The notes below the pieces were generated by a model. It was not told the DNA's origin and ran no database searches. It worked only from the letters and a program-made list of their open reading frames with translations. Shown here one piece after another: positions 1 through 6,528 of a DNA stretch of 23,084 bases. How positions within the stretch are numbered: the first letter of the stretch is position 1; each line of letters starts with the position of its first letter. The stretch comes from CAZADA01 sp964483775. Its GTDB lineage: Bacteria > Pseudomonadota > Alphaproteobacteria > Caulobacterales > Maricaulaceae. The translations under genes and the position numbers were made by a program. The stretch is taken from assembly GCA_964483775.1 (NCBI GenBank), contig CAZADA010000041.1, positions 1-23,084 on the forward strand, given 5' to 3'.

Positions 1-492
1 ATGGCCAAGCTCTGGGGCTTGCCGGTCGTATATGTGATCGAAAACAATCAATACGCCATGGGCACCAGCGTGGAGCGGGCCTCTTCAGAAACGCATTTGT
101 ATCGGCGCGGCGCCTCGTTTGGCATTGACGGCGCTGAGGTCGACGGCATGCATGTTCTTGATGTGCGCGCGGCGGGCCTGGACGCGGTGGCGCGCGCTCG
201 GGGCGGTGAGCCGTACATTCTGGAAATGAAGACCTATCGCTATCGCGGACACTCGATGTCCGATCCGGCCAAGTATCGCACGCGCGAAGAGGTGCAGGGC
301 GTGCGCGACACCCGCGACCCCATCGAGAATTGCAAAGCCCTGCTGCTCGAAGCTGGCTACGCCACCGAAGACAGCCTCAAAGCGCTCGACAAAGAGGTCA
401 AAGCGGTGGTCGCTGATAGCGCCGACTTCGCCCAACAATCGCCCGAGCCCGACGCCAGCGAACTCTACACCGACGTGCTCGTGGGGGAGTGA
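1..492 (+). CDS. pdhA: Pyruvate dehydrogenase E1 component, alpha subunit (3' part)
   Basis: This is the C-terminal half of the thiamine-diphosphate-dependent E1 alpha subunit, which with E1 beta decarboxylates pyruvate and passes the acetyl group to E2. The reading frame is open to the window edge; the first ATG is an internal Met, and family members are about 330-350 residues, so roughly half lies upstream. Visible family signatures are VIENNQYAMGTS near the start and the YRYRGHSMSDP segment around residue 80, which matches the phosphorylation-loop region of E1 alpha. It ends in TGA four bases before the pdhB ATG, and the GGGGGAG in its last codons is the pdhB ribosome binding site, so the two genes are translationally linked. 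The assignment is secure. Confidence 0.97.
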   Translation: MAKLWGLPVVYVIENNQYAMGTSVERASSETHLYRRGASFGIDGAEVDGMHVLDVRAAGLDAVARARGGEPYILEMKTYRYRGHSMSDPAKYRTREEVQGVRDTRDPIENCKALLLEAGYATEDSLKALDKEVKAVVADSADFAQQSPEPDASELYTDVLVGE

Positions 493-496
493 TTTT

Positions 497-1945
497 ATGC
501 CAATCCAAGTCTTGATGCCCGCCCTGTCGCCCACGATGGAGGAAGGCACGCTCGCCAAATGGCATGTCAAAGAGGGCGATACGGTCTCGTCTGGCGACAT
601 CATCGCCGAGATCGAAACTGACAAAGCCACCATGGAGTTTGAGGCGGTGGACGAAGGCGTCATCGCCAAAATTCTTGTGGCCGAGGGGACCGAAAACGTC
701 GCGGTCAACGCGCCGATCGCCGTGCTCGCCGAGGAGGGCGAAGACGTCAGCGCCGCCGTGGCGAGCGCTGGTTCGCCCGCTCCCGCCTCCCCCACGCCAG
801 CCGCGGCCCAACACACAGGGGCCCAACACACAGGGGCCCAACACGCGGGGGCCCCGGCGTCGCCGGCCAATGGCTCGGCGGCGCGGGCGAACGACGCAGG
901 CGCCAATGGGGCGGCGTCGAGCTATGACGATCCCGATCCGGCCGTGCCTGACGGGACACAGATGGTCTCCACCGTCGTGCGCGATGCGCTGCGCGACGCC
1001 ATGGCCGAAGAGATGCGCCGCGACGACACCGTATTTTTGATGGGCGAGGAGGTCGCGGAGTACCAGGGCGCCTACAAGGTGAGCCGCGATTTGCTGCAAG
1101 AGTTTGGCGCGCGCCGCGTCGTGGACACCCCAATCACCGAACATGGCTTTGCTGGTCTTGGCGTGGGGGCGGCCTTTGGCGGTCTGAAGCCGATCGTTGA
1201 GTTCATGACGTTCAACTTCGCCATGCAGGCGATCGACCATTTGATCAATTCCGCGGCCAAGACGCTCTATATGTCCGGTGGTCAGATGGGCTGCCCGATC
1301 GTGTTCCGCGGACCCAACTCGGCCGCTGCGCGCGTCGCCGCTCAACACAGCCAGGACTACTCAAGCTGGTATGGCCATGTGCCCGGCTTGAAGGTCGTTG
1401 CGCCCTACGACGCAGCGTCGGCTAAGGGCCTGCTTAAGGCGGCCATTCGCGATCCCAACCCGGTGATCTTCCTTGAACATGAGCTCATCTACGGTGAGAG
1501 CTTCGATGTGCCGGCCGTGGACGATTGGGTGCTGCCCATCGGCAAAGCCAAAGTGGTGCGCGAAGGCCGGGACGTGACCATCAGCGCGCACAGCCGCATG
1601 GTGAGCTTTGCGCTCAAAGCCGCCGAGCAGCTCGCCGAACAGGGCGTGGACGCTGAAGTGATCGATTTGCGCTCGATCCGGCCGCTGGACACCGACACCG
1701 TGATCCAGTCGGTGATGAAGACCAATCGTCTGGTGACCGCCGAGGAGGGCTGGGGCCCGATGGGTGTTGGCGCTGAGGTGGCGACGCGTGTGACTGACCA
1801 GGCGTTTGACTATCTCGATGCGCCGCCGGCGCGCGTGCACCAAAAGGACGTGCCTTTGCCCTATGCAGCCAATCTGGAGGCGCTGTCCCTCCCGCACGAT
1901 GAGGATATCGTCGCGGCGGCTCGCAAGGTTTGCTATTTGGACTAA
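497..1945 (+). CDS. pdhB: Pyruvate dehydrogenase E1 component, beta subunit, with N-terminal lipoyl domain
   Basis: The 482-residue E1 beta subunit forms the E1 active site with PdhA. Residues 1-84 are a lipoyl domain with the lipoylation motif ETDKATMEF (Lys43). Residues 85-155 are an Ala/Pro-rich flexible linker containing three QH(T/A)GA repeats at 105-119. From about 156 comes the transketolase-type E1 beta domain, with LMGEEVAEYQGAYKVS at 181-196, where Glu184 matches the catalytic Glu of E1 beta. A lipoyl domain on E1 beta is a known feature of many alphaproteobacteria and is not a fusion artefact. The ATG start is supported by GGGGGAG about seven bases upstream. The lipoyl domain is about 87% identical to that of the pdhC product. 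The gene runs with pdhA; two unrelated genes separate it from pdhC. Confidence 0.98.
   Translation: MPIQVLMPALSPTMEEGTLAKWHVKEGDTVSSGDIIAEIETDKATMEFEAVDEGVIAKILVAEGTENVAVNAPIAVLAEEGEDVSAAVASAGSPAPASPTPAAAQHTGAQHTGAQHAGAPASPANGSAARANDAGANGAASSYDDPDPAVPDGTQMVSTVVRDALRDAMAEEMRRDDTVFLMGEEVAEYQGAYKVSRDLLQEFGARRVVDTPITEHGFAGLGVGAAFGGLKPIVEFMTFNFAMQAIDHLINSAAKTLYMSGGQMGCPIVFRGPNSAAARVAAQHSQDYSSWYGHVPGLKVVAPYDAASAKGLLKAAIRDPNPVIFLEHELIYGESFDVPAVDDWVLPIGKAKVVREGRDVTISAHSRMVSFALKAAEQLAEQGVDAEVIDLRSIRPLDTDTVIQSVMKTNRLVTAEEGWGPMGVGAEVATRVTDQAFDYLDAPPARVHQKDVPLPYAANLEALSLPHDEDIVAAARKVCYLD
806..850 (+). repeat. Three tandem 15-bp repeats in the pdhB linker
   Basis: The unit GCCCAACACACAGGG occurs at 806-820 and 821-835 without mismatch, and a third copy at 836-850 differs at two positions. 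The repeats are in frame and encode QHTGA, QHTGA and QHAGA within the flexible linker. Fifteen bases is a multiple of three, so copy-number change by slippage would alter linker length without breaking the frame. Confidence 0.9.
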
Positions 1946-2056
1946 GGCGCTCGCCTGGCGTGGCTCATGAGCGTCAGGGCCCCCATGACCAAAGCTTAAC
2001 GTTGTCGTCATGTGCGATGCGCCGCCATCGGGCAGGCTCTCCTTGGAAACGACCGT

Positions 2057-2064
2057 GGGGAGGA
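2057..2064 (+). promoter_or_regulatory. Ribosome binding site fixing the start at 2070
   Basis: GGGGAGGA lies five bases before the ATG at 2070. It favours that start over the in-frame ATG at 2010, and the choice places a clean signal peptide at the N-terminus. Confidence 0.7.
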
Positions 2065-2069
2065 CGACA

Positions 2070-2513
2070 ATGCGGGTGGCGACACTGATTTTGGCGGCTC
2101 TGCTGACCGCCGCGCCAACATGGGCGCAAGAGGACGACGCCGCGCGCACGGACGCGGATGTCATCACCGAGCGCGTGTTTGACTATTTCCACGGCCAAGG
2201 CGCCGCCGATCGGGAACGGCTGTTTCGCGCTTTCGCCGCGGAGCAGGCCTTCATGATCGCGGTCCTGCCCGATGATGAGGGCGTGGACGCCGTGCGGCGG
2301 TGGGACGACATGGCTACGGTTCTGGAGGCCTGGTCCTCCAACGAGACCCCGCCCGGCGAGGCGCGCAGCGGTGAAATCTTGCAGATCAACATCACTGACG
2401 GGCGTATTGCGACGGTGCATTTTCGATCCGCCGATCGTTTCTATGACGTGTTGACGCTCGCCAAGGTGGGCGATGACTGGAAAATCATCGCCAAGGCGTT
2501 CGTGCTGCAGTAG
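2070..2513 (+). CDS. Secreted NTF2-like (lumazine-binding-like) protein of unknown function
   Basis: A 147-residue protein. Residues 1-19 form a signal peptide (Arg2, a hydrophobic run, and a likely cut after PTWA), predicting a periplasmic location. The mature part has the pattern of the NTF2-like superfamily, closest from memory to the 'putative lumazine-binding' group (Pfam Lumazine_bd_2): an early helix with YFHGQGAADRERL, then the strand-rich end GRIATVHFRS and DDWKIIAKAF. No catalytic residue can be assigned and the function is unknown. It sits between pdhB and pdhC, where many alphaproteobacteria have no gene. The 124 bases before it hold an imperfect hairpin (1973-1989) and a short palindrome GCTCATGAGC (1963-1972), so it may not be co-transcribed with pdhB. 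Confidence 0.8.
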   Translation: MRVATLILAALLTAAPTWAQEDDAARTDADVITERVFDYFHGQGAADRERLFRAFAAEQAFMIAVLPDDEGVDAVRRWDDMATVLEAWSSNETPPGEARSGEILQINITDGRIATVHFRSADRFYDVLTLAKVGDDWKIIAKAFVLQ

Positions 2514-2547
2514 CCTTCGTTCCCTATCCTGATCAGGGGCGCGCACG

Positions 2548-2967
2548 ATGAGTGATGCTGAGCTATACGGAATGTTGACCGAAGGGCTCGACATCATTCT
2601 GGCTATTATTTCAATCTACTTCTCGATTTTGTCGGCGTACATCGCCGCCCTGTTTTATTTTTTGCGCCATTCGCCGTTCACCTTGAAGCTCGCGGCGTTT
2701 GCAGTGCTGTCAGGCGCCCTTGCGTTTATCGGCATGGTGATCATTGGCGTTGAACGGCTGATCGCCAGCGTGCTCTATGCCTTGCGTGAACGCGCCCCGA
2801 TCTACGATGCGCCGCAACTGACGCTCTATATGGGTGTCGACTTGAATGAACTGGCGCAGATGGCCTACCCACTGGCGGTGGCGGCGGGGTGGGCGCTGGC
2901 GGTCTTGCTCTACACCGCCCTTTTCTACCTCACTTTCGTTCACCGCTGGCCGCCGAAAAACGGTTGA
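2548..2967 (+). CDS. Small three-helix membrane protein, unknown
   Basis: A 139-residue protein I do not recognise. Hydrophobic segments lie at about residues 15-39, 48-71 and 107-131, consistent with three transmembrane helices, and a polar loop of about 35 residues (RERAPIYDAPQ region) lies between the second and third. It starts at ATG 2548, 34 bases after the NTF2-like gene; upstream AGGGGC is only a fair ribosome binding site. Its first half is visibly more AT-rich than the flanking pdh genes, partly because Phe, Ile and Tyr codons dominate. It lies in the insertion between pdhB and pdhC. No function can be assigned. Confidence 0.75.
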   Translation: MSDAELYGMLTEGLDIILAIISIYFSILSAYIAALFYFLRHSPFTLKLAAFAVLSGALAFIGMVIIGVERLIASVLYALRERAPIYDAPQLTLYMGVDLNELAQMAYPLAVAAGWALAVLLYTALFYLTFVHRWPPKNG

Positions 2968-3081
2968 CCACACCGCCAGGAGCGCGAAGGTGTTGGTGCT
3001 TGCGCAAACCCCGTTGCGTTTGTCGCCGGCTGGGGGTTCATTCGCATCGACACCTGTTGAGCCCGCTCGGGAGCCTTCGCC

Positions 3082-4401
3082 ATGTCCATCCAAGTTTTGA
3101 TGCCCGCCCTGTCGCCCACGATGGAAGAGGGCACACTCGCCAAATGGCATGTCAAAGAGGGGGACGCTGTGTCGTCCGGTGACCTGTTGGCGGAGATCGA
3201 GACCGATAAGGCGACCATGGAGTTTGAAGCCGTCGATGACGGCGTGGTGGCGAAGATTTTGGTGGCCGAAGGCGCCGAGGGCGTCAAAGTCAACGCGCCC
3301 ATTGCGATCCTCGCTGAGGATGGCGAAGACGTTGGCGCGGCGGCCTCGGCCAGCCCTATTGCGGCGCCGGCGGCGTCTGGCCCCGCGCCGGCTGCCAGCC
3401 CAACGGGCGGCGCTGCGAATCTGCCTGCGCCGGCCGCAGCCCAGGGCAATGGACGCCTTCGCGCCTCGCCCCTTGCTGCGCGTTTGGCCGCGCAGGCCGG
3501 CGTCGACCTCGTTCGGATCACTGGGACAGGGCCGCACGGGCGGATCATCAAACGCGATGTTGAGGCCGTGATCACGGGCGCGCGGTCTTTGTCCGCCGCG
3601 CCCACGCCAAGCCCAACCGCTGCGCCCGCCCCGGCCTCCCAAGCAGTCGCCGTGGCTCAGCCGAGCTCGGCTCCAGCGGTGCGCGATCCCCACCAGATGG
3701 GCATCGAGCCGGGCAGCTACGAGCTGGTGAAACTCGACGGCATGCGCAAAACCATCGCGCGTCGGATGACCGACAGCTTCCGCGATGTGCCCCACTTCCC
3801 GCTCACCATTGATTTGGACATCGACACCCTTCTGGAAACGCGCAAGCGGGTGAACGAACGCGCCGCCGACAAGGGCATTAAGGTGTCGGTCAATGATTTT
3901 GTGATCCGGGCGGCTGCTCTGGCGTTGATGAAGGCGCCGGATGCGAACGCCAGCTATTCGCCCGACGGGATTTTGAAACACCATCACGCCGATGTCGCTG
4001 TCGCCGTGGCGATTGACGGCGGGCTCATCACCCCGATCATCCGGAAGGCTGAAACCAAGGGGCTCGGCGACATCGCCGTGGAAATGAAGGACCTCGCCGA
4101 GCGCGCACGGAACCGCAAGCTGATGCCTGAGGAGTATTCGGGCGGCACCTTCTCCATCTCCAACCTTGGCATGTTTGGAATCAAGAGCTTCGCCTCAATC
4201 GTGAACGAACCGCACGGCGCGATCATGAGTGTGGGCGCAGGCGAACAACGCCCGGTGGTCCGCGACGGCGTGCTGACGGTGGCGACGGTGATGACGGTCA
4301 CACTCACCTGTGATCATCGCGTGGTTGATGGGGCGATCGGTGCGCGCTTCTTGAATGAATTCAAATCGTTGATCGAAGACCCTGAATTGATGTTGCTGTA
4401 G
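3082..4401 (+). CDS. pdhC: Dihydrolipoamide acetyltransferase, E2 of pyruvate dehydrogenase
   Basis: The 439-residue E2 core enzyme transfers the acetyl group from lipoamide to CoA. Residues 1-84 are a single lipoyl domain (Lys43 in ETDKATMEF). An Ala/Pro linker follows. Residues 126-163 are the peripheral-subunit binding domain (RASPLAARLA then GTGPHGRIIKRDV). A second Ala/Pro linker leads to the catalytic domain, about 213-439, with the HxxxDG motif at DHRVVDG (His412, Asp416). The E1-type lipoyl start LMPALSPTMEEG and the partner genes favour pyruvate rather than 2-oxoglutarate dehydrogenase. GGAG lies about ten bases before the ATG. No E3 (lpd) gene follows; the next gene downstream is DUF3052. 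Confidence 0.97.
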   Translation: MSIQVLMPALSPTMEEGTLAKWHVKEGDAVSSGDLLAEIETDKATMEFEAVDDGVVAKILVAEGAEGVKVNAPIAILAEDGEDVGAAASASPIAAPAASGPAPAASPTGGAANLPAPAAAQGNGRLRASPLAARLAAQAGVDLVRITGTGPHGRIIKRDVEAVITGARSLSAAPTPSPTAAPAPASQAVAVAQPSSAPAVRDPHQMGIEPGSYELVKLDGMRKTIARRMTDSFRDVPHFPLTIDLDIDTLLETRKRVNERAADKGIKVSVNDFVIRAAALALMKAPDANASYSPDGILKHHHADVAVAVAIDGGLITPIIRKAETKGLGDIAVEMKDLAERARNRKLMPEEYSGGTFSISNLGMFGIKSFASIVNEPHGAIMSVGAGEQRPVVRDGVLTVATVMTVTLTCDHRVVDGAIGARFLNEFKSLIEDPELMLL

Positions 4402-4413
4402 TCGGTCGGGCTC

Positions 4414-4812
4414 ATGCCGGAAATCCATGGCTATTCAGGCAAGCCGCTGCACCAGAAGTTGGGGCTGAAGCCTGGCATGACCTGGGCGGCGATCCATACA
4501 CCAGGCCATTACAATGATCTCGTCGCTGGGGCGACGGACGTCGTTTTCATCGATGGCGGCGACGCCGATTTCGTACACCTGTTCTGCGCGACCCGATCGG
4601 TCTTGGAAGCCGAGATCAACGCCGCGCTTGCGCGGGTGCGCCCGGGCGGCATGTTGTGGATTTCCTGGCCCAAGACATCGTCAAAGCTGTTTGTCGACCT
4701 GACCGAGGATCAGCTTCGCGACGTGGTGTTGCCCCGCCAATGGGTGGACATCAAGGTCTGCGCCGTCGACGCCGATTGGTCGGGTCTCAAATTTGTGCGT
4801 CGCAAGACGTAG
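4414..4812 (+). CDS. DUF3052 family protein
   Basis: A 132-residue soluble protein matching, from memory, the DUF3052 family. It has the N-terminal GYSGKPLHQKLGLKPGM segment, a central FCATRS segment, LWISWPKTSSK near residues 80-90, and the C-terminal DLTEDQLRD and KVCAVDADWSGLKFVRR patterns. The biochemical function of this family is not established to my knowledge. It starts 12 bases after pdhC and is probably co-transcribed with it. Its stop codon lies inside the left arm of a strong hairpin, so it is likely the last gene of the pdh transcript. Length is normal for the family. Confidence 0.85.
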   Translation: MPEIHGYSGKPLHQKLGLKPGMTWAAIHTPGHYNDLVAGATDVVFIDGGDADFVHLFCATRSVLEAEINAALARVRPGGMLWISWPKTSSKLFVDLTEDQLRDVVLPRQWVDIKVCAVDADWSGLKFVRRKT

Positions 4813-4837
4813 GGCCCACTGCGCGCAGCGCCCTACG
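4808..4837. terminator. Likely bidirectional terminator between convergent DUF3052 and eno genes
   Basis: A perfect 8-bp inverted repeat, CGTAGGGC at 4808-4815 and GCCCTACG at 4830-4837, encloses a further palindrome CTGCGCGCAG at 4819-4828, giving a long GC-rich hairpin. It includes the DUF3052 stop codon and ends 11 bases before the eno stop. There is no T-run on either side, so it is not a textbook intrinsic terminator, but its position between convergent genes fits a two-way transcription stop. Confidence 0.6.
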
Positions 4838-4848
4838 CTCCGAGCGTT

Positions 4849-6153
4849 CTATGCGGGCTCTCGCTCGGGCTCGTCCTCGACCGTAAGGAACACGGACGGA
4901 CCGGCGTATTCGGCCTGCTCGCCGAGCTCCTCTTCAATACGCAGGAGCTGGTTGTACTTGGCTGTGCGATCGGCGCGCGCCAGCGAACCGGTCTTGATCT
5001 GCCCGGCATTGGTGGCCACGGCGAGGTCGGCGATCGTGACATCTTCGGTCTCGCCGGAGCGGTGGGACAACACCACGCCGTAGCCGGCGCGCTGTGCAAT
5101 CTCGACGGTGTCCAACGTTTCCGACAGCGTGCCGATTTGGTTGGGCTTCACCAGGATCGCGTTGCCACAATCGCGCTCAATGCCATCCGCGAGGCGTTCC
5201 GGGTTGGTCACGAACAGGTCATCACCCACAAGTTGAACCCGATCGCCGATGGCCGCCGTCAGTTCGCGCCAGCCCTCCCAGTCGTCTTCTGCCATGCCGT
5301 CCTCGATGGACACGATGGGATAGGCGGCAACGAGGTCGGCAAGGTACTGGACCATGCCGGCGGCGTCGTGGGTTGCGCCCTCGCCTTTGAGCTCATATCG
5401 ACCGGCAGCGAAAAACTCGGTGGCCGCCACATCCAGAGCGAGGAACACATCACGACCCGGTTTGTAGCCGGCGTCTTGGACAGCCTCGACAATCACATCC
5501 AAGGCCTGGCGCGAGGACGACAGGTTGGGCGCAAAGCCCCCCTCGTCGCCGACATTGGTCGATAGCCCCATCCCCTTGAGTTTGGCTTTAAGGGCATGGA
5601 ACACCTCAGCGCCGCATTGGAGCGCGGCGGTGAAATCGTCGAACCCGGCAGGAACGATCATGAATTCTTGAACATCGACCGCATTGTCGGCATGGGCGCC
5701 GCCATTGATGATGTTCATCAACGGGGTGGGCAGCACCCGCGCGTTCAACCCGCCAATGTAGCGGTAGAGCGTCATGCTCTGGGCTTCGGCGGCGGCTTTG
5801 GCGACGGCCAGCGAGACGGCCAAAATGGCGTTAGCGCCCAGGCGAGATTTGTTTTCCGTGCCGTCCAAGCCGCAGAGAATGTCGTCGATGCGCCGCTGAT
5901 CTTCGGCGGCGATGCCTTGCAGCGTGGTGAAAATCTCGCCGTTGATGTGTTCCACCGCGCGCATGACGCCCTTGCCGCCGAACGCGGCTTCATCGTCGCG
6001 CAGTTCGTGGGCTTCGTGGGCGCCGGTTGAGGCGCCGGACGGCGCTGCAGCCCGCGCCTGGCTGCCGTCCTCCAAAATCACGTCGCACTCAACGGTGGGA
6101 TTGCCCCGGCTGTCCAAGATTTGGCGGGCGACGATGTCGATGATGTCGGTCAT
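4849..6153 (-). CDS. eno: Enolase
   Basis: The 434-residue enolase interconverts 2-phosphoglycerate and phosphoenolpyruvate. Catalytic features are all present: Glu204 in GDEGGFAPN, the metal ligands Asp241, Glu284 and Asp311, Lys336 in the signature ILVKPNQIGTLSET, and the SHRSGETED loop at 363-371. Length is standard. The start is fixed by the strong site GAGGAGGG five bases before ATG. It is the last gene of the minus-strand block and lies 82 bases after rpmF. It converges on the pdh block, whereas in many alphaproteobacteria eno and pdhABC read in the same direction. Confidence 0.99.
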   Translation of the reverse strand: MTDIIDIVARQILDSRGNPTVECDVILEDGSQARAAAPSGASTGAHEAHELRDDEAAFGGKGVMRAVEHINGEIFTTLQGIAAEDQRRIDDILCGLDGTENKSRLGANAILAVSLAVAKAAAEAQSMTLYRYIGGLNARVLPTPLMNIINGGAHADNAVDVQEFMIVPAGFDDFTAALQCGAEVFHALKAKLKGMGLSTNVGDEGGFAPNLSSSRQALDVIVEAVQDAGYKPGRDVFLALDVAATEFFAAGRYELKGEGATHDAAGMVQYLADLVAAYPIVSIEDGMAEDDWEGWRELTAAIGDRVQLVGDDLFVTNPERLADGIERDCGNAILVKPNQIGTLSETLDTVEIAQRAGYGVVLSHRSGETEDVTIADLAVATNAGQIKTGSLARADRTAKYNQLLRIEEELGEQAEYAGPSVFLTVEDEPEREPA

Positions 6154-6158
6154 GGAAT

Positions 6159-6166
6159 CCCTCCTC
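6159..6166 (-). promoter_or_regulatory. Strong ribosome binding site of eno
   Basis: GAGGAGGG on the minus strand lies five bases upstream of the eno ATG and is a near-perfect anti-16S match, as expected for a highly expressed enzyme. Confidence 0.75.
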
Positions 6167-6235
6167 GAGCGCAGATGGGCCCTGGCATAGCCGAGTCTGC
6201 CGGACAGTGCGAGCGCGAGGCGTCAACCAACCGCG

Positions 6236-6418
6236 TTAGACGTCAGATTTGGGCTCAAACACCTGCTTGCCGCGATAGCGACCCGTCTTCAGGTTCACAT
6301 GGTGGGGACGGTGCAGACGGCCATCTTCGTCCTCACGGATGGATGGACTGTCCAGAGAATCATGGCTGCGGCGCATGCCCCGGCGCGATCGGGTGACCTT
6401 ACTCTTGGGGACCGCCAT
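6236..6418 (-). CDS. rpmF: 50S ribosomal protein bL32
   Basis: A 60-residue basic protein with the L32 N-terminus MAVPKSKVTRSRRGMRRSHD and the later conserved segment LHRPHHVNLKTGRYRGKQV. It belongs to the large ribosomal subunit near the peptidyl transferase centre. It lacks the paired CxxC zinc motifs seen in some L32 proteins, as is usual for alphaproteobacterial forms. A strong AAAGGAG lies eight bases before the ATG. It sits between the hydroxylase-SDR gene and eno on the same strand; its own promoter probably lies in the 110-base gap upstream, but I could not identify one clearly. Confidence 0.97.
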   Translation of the reverse strand: MAVPKSKVTRSRRGMRRSHDSLDSPSIREDEDGRLHRPHHVNLKTGRYRGKQVFEPKSDV

Positions 6419-6426
6419 GGCGATAA

Positions 6427-6433
6427 CTCCTTT
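6427..6433 (-). promoter_or_regulatory. Ribosome binding site of rpmF
   Basis: AAAGGAG on the minus strand lies eight bases before the rpmF ATG, a strong and well-spaced site. Confidence 0.7.
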
Positions 6434-6528
6434 GCGCCGCCCTTGACAGGCCGCGTGTGTTTATTGGGCTGAAGCTGTTACCTGTCTGTTCGCGCCAAGG
6501 CAAGCCCCCAGCGCGCCGTTCGCACGCC

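Noticed and set aside
398..1348. Open frame of 316 codons on the minus strand, antisense to pdhB
   Set aside because: Same cause: GC-rich antisense frame with Arg-rich low-complexity content lying over a certain gene.
1973..1989. Imperfect hairpin GTCAGGG / CCCATGAC after pdhB as a terminator
   Set aside because: It has a bulged A, a very short loop and no T-run; kept only as a note in the pdhB-pdhC finding.
2710..3987. Open frame of 425 codons on the minus strand, antisense to pdhC
   Set aside because: It is the Arg/His/Gly-rich mirror of the GC-rich pdhC coding strand, shows no family motif, and spans a clear gene plus a gap.
6475..6503. Possible rpmF promoter on the minus strand, TTGCCT (6498-6503) and TAACAG (6475-6480) with 17-base spacing
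   Set aside because: Only four and three bases match the consensus hexamers, too weak to annotate.
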